Assembly (NCBI GenBank): GCA_002633005.1
Contig: NMRA01000045.1
Coordinates: 1,111,552 to 1,175,551 of the forward strand
Origin: Phoronis australis
Lineage: Eukaryota > Phoronida > Phoronidae
Reading direction: 5' to 3'
DNA length: 64,000 nucleotides
The notes under the pieces were generated by a model. It was not told the DNA's origin. It ran no database searches and worked only from the letters and a program-made list of their open reading frames with translations. Both the position numbers and the translations under genes were made by a program. The number at the start of each line of letters is the position of its first letter. Within the stretch, counting starts at the first letter, position 1. Positions 51,701 through 60,330 of this stretch are shown piece by piece.

Positions 51701-54700
51701 GAATTTCAGACACTTTAGAAAATACAAGAGCTGCAGACCCCACATGAATCCCCAGATCCCTTGACGCAGAACTTGGAAAATGAGTTTTGCAACCACGTAC
51801 ACCGAAGTGCATGCTTGGGCACTAACAAGAATGTGATAAATATAATTTCCTTACTTGAGTGATCATAGCATGTTTTGGCCAAGACTTCCTGCATTAATTT
51901 GACTAATTATGGGAGACAACAACTCTAACTTTAATGGATTTCCTTCAAAAGCTGACGAAGCGTGCACTGACAGTAACTGCAAACAGTCAGACAGTAATGC
52001 AGTCATGCATAAAATGTGAAACCGGATTTTTTTTTCATACCCAGCGTCAAATATCTACAAAACTATAGATTCTAATTCAGCAAAAGTATATATTTTCTGA
52101 CAACAGAAATTCAGTAGAAATTGATCGTGTACTTTATACAAATTTGCCATTTATAAGCTCATGTGGTCACATCTTTTTAGTAAAATTTAGCAAAGAAGGG
52201 AAGGTACATTCATAGCAAAACAACAGGATCAATTACACGTTCAAGTTTTGTTTAATATATAGATGTTCAAGATAAAAACTCAAAGATGTTATAGTTTTCT
52301 AAATAACCATTTTATTTTCATATCATGCAACCTTTTTCACAAAAATCATACAAATACTATATTGTTTGATAGCTCCTCATGCAAAAATGGAACATTTTAA
52401 AAACAATTCCCAACAGTGCTTTAGAGAACAGAGCATAATGCAAATTATACTTGAAAGTTTCAGGTGAATTCGTTCAGGAATTTCTGAGATATGATGTTCA
52501 AAGTTAGGGACAAGGGGAAAATCACAAATTTGGTAAATTCTAGAACGTCATATTAATTTTTCAGAAATGGCTGATCAGATACATAAGAAACTTTCCGATG
52601 CCAAGTCACTGTTCCCTGGTTGCTATTAATTATTTTCAAAATATTTCACTTTTGCATGAGAGGCTATCAAAAATGGAATTTTATGATGTTTATGAAAAAA
52701 TTAAATTGCACAAAATGAAAACAAATGTTATTTTAGAAAACAAAATGGGACAGCATTTTTGAGATTTCATTATATATATCATACAAAATTTGATCATTTG
52801 CTTCCGTTGTTTTGTTATGGATGTCCACTTTAATAAAAAGATATGGTCACATGGCTCAATTATCAACAGATTTGTTTACTCAAACATCAAATTCTACAGG
52901 CTACTACTTTCAAAAAATATATGCTAGAGTTTTGTAGATATTTGTCTAACACACAAAAGGTCGTTCATACTACCTTTGGTACTTAATGGAATTGCAGTAA
53001 AAAGTAGGTGATGCTGTCATCATTGAAATTATCGCACGGTAATTGTGATACATATTAGGTGACGTTCAAGGTAGGACTGAAAATGGCAGGCTTTTAGTTC
53101 CGTGTGTGCTAAGATTTTTTTAATGTAATAATATGAGAACATTTATGCGTGATAATTGACATAAAAGTTACTTCTAATTTGACTGCAAATATTAGTTGTG
53201 ACACTGCTCTTTAATTGTTGACGATAATTTTTAGACCGAGGTTGACCATTTATATCGCACCCCAGTGTCGACACTCCACTATTAAATCCATCAGTTTACA
53301 ATAAAGTTAACTGGCATTGCCAACTTCGATGCAGGACTGAAGTTATCCATTCATACTGACCGCAACGCCTCAGAACATCAACGCTTCATTGTTAGCACAT
53401 CAAAGGGCCTAATGAGTACTCCCATCAGGGATCACATAACTTTAACGAAGACAAAAAGGACAGGAAAAACCTTCACTCAACCAATTACACAATTTACAAT
53501 GCTTACGTACAGTCTAAGAACAGTGATTACAGATTGAGCAATTAGCAACACTCATCAGTGGTAATAAAGGCAGAGACAAAAATACATAAACTGCAATAAA
53601 ATCCTTAACCAACCCAGAACATTGTTTATCTTCAATACAGCAAAATTTTGAAACATTTTAATCAAAAACATTGGAGAAATGCTATTTTAAAGGTGAACAA
53701 AAGACAGGATTCCTATTTTATCTTCTAACAGTTTCATCAGGATGGCGAATGATAGTTGACACTTACAAATTCGTTTTTCCATCAAAAAGTGGTTAATACC
53801 TGTAGAAGTTTTTGACATCTGTCCTTCCTGATGTCTTCTTCAGTGCATACTAGCCCCACCGAATATGCACTGAGGAAGACATCAGGAAGGGAAGACGTCG
53901 AAAATTACCGCAGGTATTTACCACTTTTTAGACGAAAAAACGACGTTTCCTGTGTCAATGGATACTTAGTTTGTTATTCAGGATCAATTTTTCAAAAAAG
54001 AGGGTTCAGCACAGTCTTGATTAATCATTGATTCAGATATTTTGCATTTTGGTTCTTGTCAAACTACAAATTTGCAAAACAAAGTGGGGATCAACGAATT
54101 CGCTTTTTCCGTAACAGCTACAACTCCGGAAGAAATGTGAAACTTAATGGATAACTGAAAACTTGCCTCTAATTAAATTAGTGATTGAAATCCTTCTAAA
54201 ACCGAATTAATTTTGTTGAATAATCTCAGTTTCATGAGCCGAGCCGGGAGACTGGTATGTAAACAAGTACAAAATGGATAACACAAATGGAGTTGGGGTG
54301 TTAAATCACATTGTTATAATAAGATTGAAACATTGAAATGTCAAGTTACGTATTAAATTAAGGAATTTGGGTGAGGATTTAGCTCTGTTAACTTGTTGTG
54401 TTCCTGAACACAAAATCACAGAGGCATGAGGCGACTTGGAGCATCCGTTCACAACGGTCGTAAGCATGCAGATGCACAACTCCCTCAGGATCAAAACTAT
54501 GTTTTGTCTTCGTCTTCCTCAACATCTTTCTATGAAATCTATACCTTGTTGACTCAATATTATGGCGACTCGGTGAATGAAAGGACTGAGGGTACACACA
54601 AAGCTTCTCTGTGCCTGGCTGCTGGGAGATTTCATTTCAGTGACAGCCCTGTAATCTTTGACCTCGGATAAGTAGTAAACAAATTTCAATGCAGTGGTCC

Positions 54701-57700
54701 GATTCCAAACTAGTTCTCCTAAATCTATTTTTCTCGCTCCATGGGATATAATTTGTTTATTTAAATTTTCTCGAAAATGAAAATGAGGTATTTTTCTGGA
54801 CATATGTGAAATATTGTAAAAACGGCTAATTTTTGGGAATAAAGTTTGAGATATGTCCTTAATTTTATTTTGATTATAGTATATTCGTTGGACTGTAAAA
54901 TAAGTGAAGTTGATGAGAAGAAGACGAGGAGTCGAGGACCACTCCGTGTGAAGTAGTTTCTAAACATGTTATCCATTTTCCAATGACAAATCATGTTCAA
55001 CAACATTATAAATGTTTAATGATTGAGAAAATATACTGTTTCTCCAATCCTGGATGCCACGATCACACTTCAAGCATAATGGATGAAATTCACTTATGAA
55101 TGTGGCAGCACCACCTTGTTTTACCCAAACAACTCCAAACCAATACAAAAATAACCATTTTTTGACACTTAGAGCCCAACGACACTTATTTTGCTCAGTC
55201 AATTAATATTGCACACTAATAATAATGGCTAAGCGTTTTGACAATGTTTCACCACTATTTTAAAAATCCATAGTGATAGATGTTCTCTAGTAGTGACTCT
55301 ACCAAGCTCTCCTCTCATTGCAACGTTTTGTGACACGCTGATCAAGTCACACCTCATATCTGCGAAATTTTACTAAACTAAAGAACGACAAATAATGCTT
55401 TAACTTGTTACACACTGACGTACATAATGATGCAACAGATGTCAAGAACAGCTCTGAAAAGCATGTAAACAAAGTTGGCAGGAAATGATTCCGGTTATGA
55501 ATATATCTTCCAGAGTGACAAATGCATAATTAATTAGAGCCCGAATTAATTTAATTAACTTCCAAAATTATCTTGCAGTGCTCGATGCTTAGCTTGATGC
55601 AAACTCGCCAACAGAAAATCTGAGGTCGCCAAAACTCGCTGATCGAAAAAAACGTGCGCCGTTCTCCCTATTATACGTCTTCCATTTCTCGTTTGTAAAT
55701 ATACACCATTCAATCTCTTATTCCATTCCTCCCGTCACTGGAGAATGCAGACAGTCTGATAAACTGGAAGTGCATGTTCCATGGTCCAAACTTGCTTGAT
55801 TTTTGCCACACAATTCAGACTTCCGTCTAGTTTACTTCCTGTTATAATTTAGGTGCGTTTGATGTGTGCTGACTGCTGAGGGTGGCGAATGTGCTGATTT
55901 CACGAAATAAGCGGAACAATTGTGAACCAAAGTATTGAATCTATGAAAAATGTTATTAATTTAAAGTTTGGAAGTCATCAAAAATTTTGAAATGGATTTC
56001 GAGAGAATTATTGTCTGACTTTGATATTCACTGTGGCAACTTCCTGGCGACTTGGAGTTTTCCCAGGTCACCAAACACAATCTAAAGTCACACAAACAAG
56101 CTGCAGGTTGACAAATCGTGCACTGTCTTGGATGACCATAATCGTAATTTAACTCGAAATGACACTAAAAACGGTATCTCTTGTGAAAATACCGACAATT
56201 GTAAAAATAAAAGGGTACAAAAGTTGGTAACATTTGTGGTGTTTAGAATTATCTTGACAATCATACTCATTATAAGAGAAGTTCATACACCTTGGAAAAA
56301 TATGTAGAAAGTGCATAGCATGCTTTTTGAGATGTTGTGTCAACATTTTCCACGTAAAAACTTTATTATCTCGCTGTGACCTTAAATATCAAGTCAAGGT
56401 CACCACGCTTGCAGATGCTCCACCTACAGGCCAGTACAAAATACGAAGAAAGTCCATGTTCACAGCTTCCTTCTGGAGATATTGCGCCAACAGCAGTTTC
56501 ATATTGAAAATATCCACGTATCTTAAGAAATGTGTGTTTTCCTAGCTAAGTGAATTATTCATGACATGGTCACCATTTATCACTATAATTCAGTAAATAC
56601 CTCTCAAAGGTGGAATGTTGGACACTACATCATCCTCATCCGACTCCGAAGCTTCGCCAGCTACAATAACACTGCCTTCTGTCTGAAATAAGATAAAAAC
56701 CATGCTTAAAATAAATTTTAATCTTGGTACTACGATAATGTAGGTCGAAAATTTAATCAGAATACTTCTCAACAAAATATAAAATCTTCAAAAACAATAG
56801 CTCAACGGACTGTAAATTCAAGGATACCAAGAGTCAAGCAGGCTATGATTCAAGACAAGGACAGAATGCCTTAAATCATGAATTACTGGTCAGCCCTCAA
56901 TGGAATAATTGGCTGGGAGTTTGTGAGTTAAAGGAACAGTTCCCATTAGTTAACAAGAGCAGCACTTTAGTGTTGAAACGTACCCACAACTGCACCGCAA
57001 ATGGTGTGCTTCCAAGGGTGTTTATAAGTATCATGAAAATGGTCACTAGTCAGCACAGAAAACAATGAATATGACAACAGTGTTATTGTCTTTTTAATAT
57101 ACATGTATTTAACTAAACTCAAAATTTCACTGAGGTGTAATCGTAAACAGCTGCTCGCCAACTTTAGTTTACATCAGCCGAGTATCCAATATGGGCATAA
57201 AATGATTCACCAGTAAAACGTGATTTCCAGAAAAAAAGTTATTCAGCAACTTCTAATAACCACACATTTTTAATTGTCTCCTGTGCACCATTAGGCGTAG
57301 AAAAGGAAACGTAAAGCCGCTTCGTTGCTCATGGCCAGCGAGATTTCCTTTGATGTCACCCATGACTACCGACTTTCCTGACAGTTATCCCAGTACTTAA
57401 AGTGAAAGGGTAGTATAGTACAATGCTGAGCGTGTTGGGTTCGTTTACTTAGGTTACAAACCACACAGCTGCCTGGCAGTAATGAAAAATCATTTTGACT
57501 TGATTTTGCTTTTCCGTGTTTAAAAGTTTGTATAATTATGGAAAACCTTGAAATTTTGTTTTTGAAGCACAAAAAACTGTCCCAAGAAAAATAACCTTAC
57601 ACTATTTTGATGTGACCTGTTTCATAGAAAATGTATTGCTCTGGGTTGAGTAATTCCTGTCAAGACATGAGTGTTCCAAAACAGACGGCTTAATTAATAA

Positions 57701-58531
57701 GGGCTCAAACATAATTGATACAACTTGATCCCCATCACAGGGTAACTGAATTCCAATATTTCGCCTAATGGAGAATTTTGCTTTTAAATACATTTTCTGT
57801 GCAAGAAACCTGCTGATTTACATGACAGGTAATAGTCAAATGTTTTCATAACAAAACGTTGTGGCCAATGGCAAAGTGGGGTGTACACAGGGACAGGGAA
57901 ATTGGAATCGTTTGGCAGAAATCAGGAGGACGCATTATGAGTCATGTACAGGTTTTTCACGTCAAGTATCTCGTTTACTTCATTGTCGGTTCTATTCGTT
58001 AGTTTTAGGGATCAGGCAGTAGTCAAAATTTTTGCAACCCTGATCATGCTGATGTCGATGATCTACATCTATACGACTATCGCCATCGGGAATTTCCTTG
58101 TTTTCCTGGCATGGTGGACCACTTCAGGGGCGGATTCAGGATTTTGACATGGGGGGCAGGGCACAGGAACAAAAAAACAGAATTTTGGCAGCGCGCGCCC
58201 ACCCTAAAATGTAGGAATGCAGGGGTCTCGAATTTTTGGGTTTGTGGACCTTTTTTTGACTAAAAAAATGGTAAACGGGGTTTGTTCAGGCCCTATGCAT
58301 TGCTTATTCACCCCTCCGAGCGCCCCTGGATACGTGCATGTGCTAGTTAAATGGTATCTGCTAGAATTTTAGGGGGGGTCATGGCCCCCTTGCCCCCCCT
58401 AAATCCGCCACTGCACTTGGTGCACTCACTGTTGTTTTGTCACTTGCACGATCAGTTATTGAGCAGATCTCCTCGTCATCTGATTCGGATGCTTCTCCTT
58501 GAACCACAGTCAGAATGTGGCCTTGATCCAT
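30623..58531 (-). CDS. BLOC1S3: BLOC1S3: biogenesis of lysosome-related organelles complex 1 subunit 3 (six exons)
   Basis: Subunit of BLOC-1, the cytosolic coiled-coil complex that sorts cargo from endosomes to lysosome-related organelles. CDS exons in transcript order: 58531-58430, 56682-56601, 34128-34026, 32280-32261, 31416-31295, 30784-30623. They join to 591 nt, giving 196 residues (human protein about 202). Every intron is GT-AG and every phase matches. Family signatures seen: an acidic N-terminus with GEASESD at residues 12-18 and again at 43-49 (human has two GEA-E-T-D-S motifs); a helical segment with YKRASRDL at 121-128 (human YRRAGRDV); and a C-terminal LEDRIDIITTCNLLPNL at 159-175 (human LAERLDIVASCRLLPDI). 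The start ATG has a good context (ACACCATGG). Introns are 1747, 22472, 1745, 844 and 510 nt. The identification rests on recalled human sequence, not a search, but motif order, length and phase agree. Confidence 0.93.
31295..31416 (-). CDS. BLOC1S3: BLOC1S3 exon 5
   Basis: One hundred and twenty-two nt: two nucleotides plus 40 codons, after acceptor CCTGTTTTATAG and before donor GTATCA, ending in phase 0. It encodes the central amphipathic helix with YKRASRDL at residues 121-128, which is conserved against YRRAGRDV in the human protein. Confidence 0.91.
32261..32280 (-). CDS. BLOC1S3: BLOC1S3 exon 4, 20-nt microexon
   Basis: A 20-nt exon with a strong acceptor (TATTCTTTTATTTCAG) and a consensus donor (GTAAGTATT). 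It enters with one nucleotide completing ACG (Thr), encodes LLHRKL, and leaves one nucleotide that exon 5 completes as TTT (Phe). Joining exons 3 and 5 without it runs directly into a stop. LLHRKL falls where human BLOC1S3 has LLQLRL, which independently supports the exon. Confidence 0.87.
34026..34128 (-). CDS. BLOC1S3: BLOC1S3 exon 3
   Basis: One hundred and three nt between acceptor GTGATTTCAG and strong donor GTAAGTAAC. Only the phase expected from exon 2 is open. It encodes a polar linker, starting VQPNIRVEPEVADD, that runs into the first helix (KLKYQT). The two nucleotides left over (AC) pass to the microexon. Confidence 0.88.
35150..35525 (+). repeat. Dispersed repeat F3
   Basis: Shares in order TTCTTTAATGTGACAATTTA, TAAATCCACCCATTAACTGG, AACTTCGATACAGGA and TTCATACTGACCGCAACTCC with 53080-53410. 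Confidence 0.7.
37890..38275 (-). repeat. Dispersed repeat, inverted copy of 12795-13140
   Basis: See the partner at 12795-13140; identity is roughly three quarters by eye. It lies in BLOC1S3 intron 2, in the sense orientation of that transcript. Confidence 0.7.
38589..38757 (+). mobile_element. hAT-like MITE with 8-bp TSD
   Basis: The left end GGGGAGATCCAGG and right end CCTGGATCTGCCTATG form imperfect inverted repeats, and CTCAACTG stands on both sides (38581-38588, 38758-38765), an exact 8-bp duplication typical of hAT. G/T-rich interior without coding capacity. Confidence 0.75.
39391..39766 (+). repeat. 376-bp direct duplication, copy 1
   Basis: From AAAGATGCCTTATTTCCTGA to CAAGCGATCAAAT. 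It is repeated almost without change at 39774-40149, with a single N at 39767 between the copies. Probably an assembly artefact (see findings). Confidence 0.92.
39774..40149 (+). repeat. 376-bp direct duplication, copy 2
   Basis: Differs from copy 1 at only a few positions, such as GCTCCAT for GCTTCAT and TTTCGAAGG for TTTCCAAGG. Confidence 0.92.
40885..42090 (+). mobile_element. Long repeat element, inverted partner at 45238-46322
   Basis: Contains GAGCCAATCCGTATACC, GATTGAGCTCC, TTTTTGGGCCTCGCTGAA, CCAATGCTGTGATCAACAC and the terminal GGTTATCC/GGATAAC hairpin, all matching the reverse complement of 45238-46322. No intact coding sequence; class unknown. Confidence 0.75.
42785..44110 (+). 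repeat. Higher-order tandem array with CTCF-core-like motifs (array 1)
   Basis: Eight units of about 95-158 nt, each with a CCACTAGRKGGC-like core, at 42917, 43064, 43194, 43344, 43488, 43636, 43794 and 43889. Three unit types (TGGCCACTAG...GCAAAATAC; CCATTAGAGGGC or variants; TGCCACTAGGAGGCACCAC) alternate, giving a super-period near 425 nt. Open frames through it are periodic and not taken as genes. Confidence 0.8.
44406..44413 (+). promoter_or_regulatory. TATA box of the nested secreted-peptide gene
   Basis: TATAAAAA in the context AGCTATAAAAAGAC. About 30 nt downstream a short stretch (about 44436-44463) ends in AAACAG before a strong GTAAGG donor: the layout of a TATA promoter followed by a small noncoding first exon. 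Confidence 0.55.
44436..44463 (+). other. Predicted 5' noncoding exon 1 of the nested peptide gene
   Basis: Its start is estimated from the TATA box and its end from the donor CCTAAACAG-GTAAGG. The intron would run to the acceptor TTTAAAGTTTTCAG at 46633 and contains a nested transposable element. No ATG occurs in the exon. Confidence 0.45.
45030..46570 (+). repeat. F2 half copy interrupted by a nested element (45238-46322)
   Basis: The left part (45050-45237) has ACCAATCTGCCATTTATTTGG and TGTTCAAGATGAAATCTCAA. The right part resumes at about 46323 with CCACATGCAAAATTTGAA and CCATCTCTGAGATAACATG. In the copy at 52100-52500 these two stretches are continuous. Confidence 0.68.
45238..46322 (-). 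mobile_element. Inverted copy of the 40885 element, inserted in an F2 repeat
   Basis: Starts with a hairpin of about 155 bp (45238-45395): ATAGGTTATCCCACACACAT pairs with ATGTGTGTGGGATAACC, and AATTCATTTCATCTG with CAGATGAAATGAATT. The rest matches 40885-42090 on the other strand. It lies inside the predicted intron 1 of the nested peptide gene. Confidence 0.75.
46657..46962 (+). CDS. Small secreted cysteine-rich peptide, symmetric six-Cys helical-hairpin type
   Basis: The start ATG at 46657 (AACATGG) lies 23 nt after acceptor AAAGTTTTCAG. Residues 1-26 form a signal peptide (MERFNARIAMVAMLVCFVLS with a hydrophobic core). The mature part has cysteines at 35, 42, 46, 63, 67 and 74: C-x6-C-x3-C-x16-C-x3-C-x6-C, a mirror-symmetric array with twin CX3C motifs as in alpha-hairpinins and small Tim proteins, though a signal peptide argues against a mitochondrial chaperone. 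Unspliced, the frame runs 101 codons to TAG at 46960. A donor AGAAG-GTATGA at 46887 and an acceptor at 48294 would instead end it as CLRRK, 78 residues, just after the last cysteine. It sits inside BLOC1S3 intron 2 on the opposite strand. Family and function unknown; extracellular peptide inferred. Confidence 0.65.
   Translation: MERFNARIAMVAMLVCFVLSFHVTESFSFNMSSYCKVKAKICYRLCRDPYNKPAVIPTDEEDCYAWCDKRYKMCLRRYDESRKVTLKPVLSIMSKIRISVG
48295..48585 (+). other. Predicted terminal exon of the nested peptide gene (stop and 3' UTR)
   Basis: A strong acceptor TTTTGTTTGATTTCAG ends at 48294. In the phase left by the donor at 46887 it adds one residue (Lys) and an immediate TAG (48299-48301). An AATAAA lies at 48563-48568, so transcript end is expected near 48585. 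The model is inferred from splice signals only. Confidence 0.35.
49150..50470 (+). repeat. Higher-order tandem array of the same family (array 2)
   Basis: More diverged units, including TTGCTACTAGAGGACGCCAC (49678), ATGCCCACTAGTTGGC (49802) and TTGACATTAGGGGGCAG (50266). The linking text TTAGAGTGGTTTGGCCAATAGAG and CCATCTGAAAACGG is shared with array 1. Same orientation. Confidence 0.72.
50556..50681 (+). repeat. Minisatellite, 18-bp unit, about 7 copies
   Basis: Unit CCCATCTGACAATGCACC with small variations (CATCCC, CAGTGC, one AAGA insertion). The 18-nt unit keeps a frame open on the minus strand (six-residue repeat), which looks incidental. Confidence 0.92.
52046..52946. repeat. Complete F2 fold-back element, about 0.9-kb palindrome
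   Basis: Left end GTCAAATATCTACAAAACTA and right end TAGAGTTTTGTAGATATTTGTC are inverted copies. The arms remain complementary to a centre near 52530 (TCTGAGATATGATGTTC / TCAGAAATGGCTGATCA). AT-rich, no coding capacity. Confidence 0.68.
53080..53410 (+). repeat. Dispersed repeat F3, second copy
   Basis: TTTTTTTAATGTAATAATAT, TAAATCCATCAGTTTAC, AACTTCGATGCAGGA and TTCATACTGACCGCAACGCC, in the order of 35150-35525, same orientation. Confidence 0.7.
53758..53956. repeat. Fold-back element (199 bp, arms about 90 bp)
   Basis: CCTTCCTGATGTCTTCTTCA and TGAGGAAGACATCAGGAAGG form the inner stems. The outer arms pair through AAAAAGTGGTTAATACCTG / CAGGTATTTACCACTTTTT. Loop AGCCCCACCGAAT. Confidence 0.82.
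53960..56600. other. Distal part of BLOC1S3 intron 2, nothing recognised
   Basis: AT-rich intron without clear exons. The 81-codon frame 54426-54671 has no splice sites or motifs that support it. Confidence 0.5.
56601..56682 (-). CDS. BLOC1S3: BLOC1S3 exon 2
   Basis: Eighty-two nt, with acceptor ATCTTATTTCAG before and donor G-GTATTT after. It enters in phase 0 and leaves one nucleotide over, which exon 3 completes as GTT (Val). It encodes the second acidic block, AGEASESDEDD, an echo of the block in exon 1. Confidence 0.9.
58125..58413 (+). mobile_element. MITE, hAT-like, 5-bp TSD, next to the BLOC1S3 exon 1 donor
   Basis: Termini CAGGGGCGGATTCAGG and AAATCCGCCACTG form imperfect inverted repeats. 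Flanks CACTT (58120-58124) and CACTT (58414-58418) are an exact 5-bp target duplication. The insertion ends about 10 nt from the BLOC1S3 intron 1 donor. CAG-type ends suggest hAT; no transposase is present. Confidence 0.85.
58430..58531 (-). CDS. BLOC1S3: BLOC1S3 exon 1 (coding part)
   Basis: Thirty-four codons from the initiator ATG at 58531, ending in phase 0 before a consensus donor GTGAGTG. It encodes the first acidic GEASESDDEE block (residues 12-21), serine in a run of acidic residues that suits casein-kinase-2-type phosphorylation (inference). A MITE lies only about 10 nt inside the following intron. Confidence 0.92.
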
Positions 58532-58836
58532 GGTGTAAACAACAACACACCAGCACCACACTAGGGAATAAGAAAACCTTCTTTGTACGACGTCATGTGA
58601 CTGATCCGGAAAATATAATAACGAATATTTTTCCTCTGAATATTTTTTCAGTGTGGTGAGCTAAACTGTTACAGGAATAACCTAAGTGGAAGTTTTTAAG
58701 GAGAATTTGTTATAAATATGCGAAATCTAGCTCAGAGAAGATAAATGTTTTCATTTTTTTTAATTCGAAATAGACAAGTATTGTCACTTCCGGATCCGCA
58801 TTTTGTTTTCCTCTGGAAACGTTTTCTTTGGAAATA
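58532..58836. promoter_or_regulatory. Compact divergent promoter between BLOC1S3 and a plus-strand gene
   Basis: Only 305 nt separate the BLOC1S3 start codon from the ATG at 58837 on the other strand. The interval has GTCATGTGAC at 58592-58601, one base from the CLEAR element GTCACGTGAC bound by TFEB-type factors on lysosomal genes. It also has an ETS-type ACTTCCGG at 58786-58793 and a second CCGGAA near 58606. No TATA box was seen. The functional reading is inferred from motifs. Confidence 0.55.
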
Positions 58837-58935
58837 ATGCCCTCATATTCCAGAGAAAAACAGAAAAAGAGACACCATTCGACGGCACATTCAGAAAGTC
58901 CTGAACCTAGGAAAGAGCGCCGACAAAAAACTAGA
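58837..58935 (+). CDS. Putative first coding exon of an unrecognised gene, divergent from BLOC1S3
   Basis: Thirty-three codons from ATG to a consensus donor (ACTAGA then GTGAGTTTTT), phase 0. The peptide is strongly basic and polar, starting MPSYSREKQKKRHH and ending RKERRQKTR, like the charged N-termini of nuclear or RNA-associated proteins, but no family was recognised. It is supported by head-to-head placement with BLOC1S3 and by the strong donor. A candidate phase-0 partner exon starts at 61554; otherwise the rest of the gene may lie beyond the window. Confidence 0.5.
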
Positions 58936-59235
58936 GTGAGTTTTTATTTTTTTACCTGCTTGTGGCTCGAGCACGACTGTACGCACCTCTGTCTCTGACT
59001 TGGCTTATCGACATTGATATCTATCATTGTACAAAATTGCCAAAAGGCAGCAGGGTTGCGTTTAGTCAATCTAAATTGTCTCAATAGCTGGTCTTCAAAT
59101 CTTCGTCTAAATTGTTTTTAACATACAAGTTGTTAGTTTATTTTTATTTTCCAAATCTTTGAACTTTTACACATACAAAATTAAGTTTACATAAGCGTTT
59201 AAGCCAAGGCTACGTGTAGGCAATTACCTCTCCCT

Positions 59236-59870
59236 GGATGCCGCAGGCATACGTGGGTGATAGTACATCCCCCCAAAAAGTTATGAATTTCAAAATAAAG
59301 GAAATAAAATCAATTGAAACATGTATATGTGCACGTGGAGTTATAATTAACACATGTCATAAGTCTGTAGGCAATTCAGTCAAGATAATTTGAACAAATC
59401 GGTGAAAATCTGTCGCAGTTTGCTCGAGTTTCTCTTACCGGTTGCCATTTTGAGGAAGTTACGTGAAATCACACATTTTGACGAATAAAAAGTCCAAGGG
59501 ACGCAAATCTTACAAATTTCACCTGATACCTTCCCATGCTATTTTGCAAGTGTCTCGCGCTAGCCTTTGCCTAACTCACGTGACTCAGTTGAAATACTTT
59601 ATGGTTATCGCCCGTGTGGTGAAAAAATTAACGATCACCAAAAAGTGGAGATTGAATTCTTCACCAAAGTTACCTTAACTGTCGTAGCTGCATGTCATTG
59701 AAGATATGGGTAGAAGTAGAAAGGAACACTGAAGAAAGTAAGTGCTTATTTAAATAATAGTTTTAAGTGTGGAATGCATTTTTATTTTTGACGAGGTGAA
59801 AACTCGATTGGTGAACGGATTTGGTGTACCGCCGGTTTAAAATACATGGGATAAAATTCATACAGAAATC
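59236..59870 (+). repeat. Dispersed repeat, copy of 8320-8960
   Basis: Shares in order ATGCCGCAGGCATACGTG, GGAGTTATAATTAACACA, CCATTTTGAGGAAGTTACG, GCTAGCCTTTGCCTAACTCA and GAAAGTAAGTG with the left-hand copy. Confidence 0.75.
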
Positions 59871-59989
59871 GATGGGAAGTTTTGTAGCCCCTAACCGGCC
59901 AATTGAGGGGCTACGTGTTGCCTACCATAGCCTAAGCCCTAGGGAGGATGTCGATGTCTTTTATTCCTTCCCACTCGAACAAATGCTCC

Positions 59990-60330
59990 CGTGATCAAAC
60001 TTTTTCTTCGAGCAGTCATTCATTCAGTTGTCTAAATTAGCAACTGTCCATTTTTAACTCTGCGCGCACTCCTGGTGGACGTGGTAAAAGTAGGAGAGGG
60101 ATTGATTATGGGAGTATTTGTTTGAATTATAATGAATTAAAGACATCGACGGCCTCTTAAAGTGATCTTCTATGAACAAAAGATTAACATAGCAACGGGA
60201 CTTTGATATTTTAATCAGTGAGAGGCATGGTAATTCACCGAAAAGCTTCCGGCTCTTATAGGAGCTTCACTGTCTCTACTGGGGCCAACTAGAGACGGTG
60301 GTCACTCTCTACCTAGCCTTAGTCTTGTCA
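59990..60330 (+). repeat. Dispersed repeat, second copy of the 890-1200 family
   Basis: Diverged copy in the same order and orientation as 890-1200, without the complete hairpin. It directly follows the end of another shared repeat (59236-59870). Confidence 0.6.
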
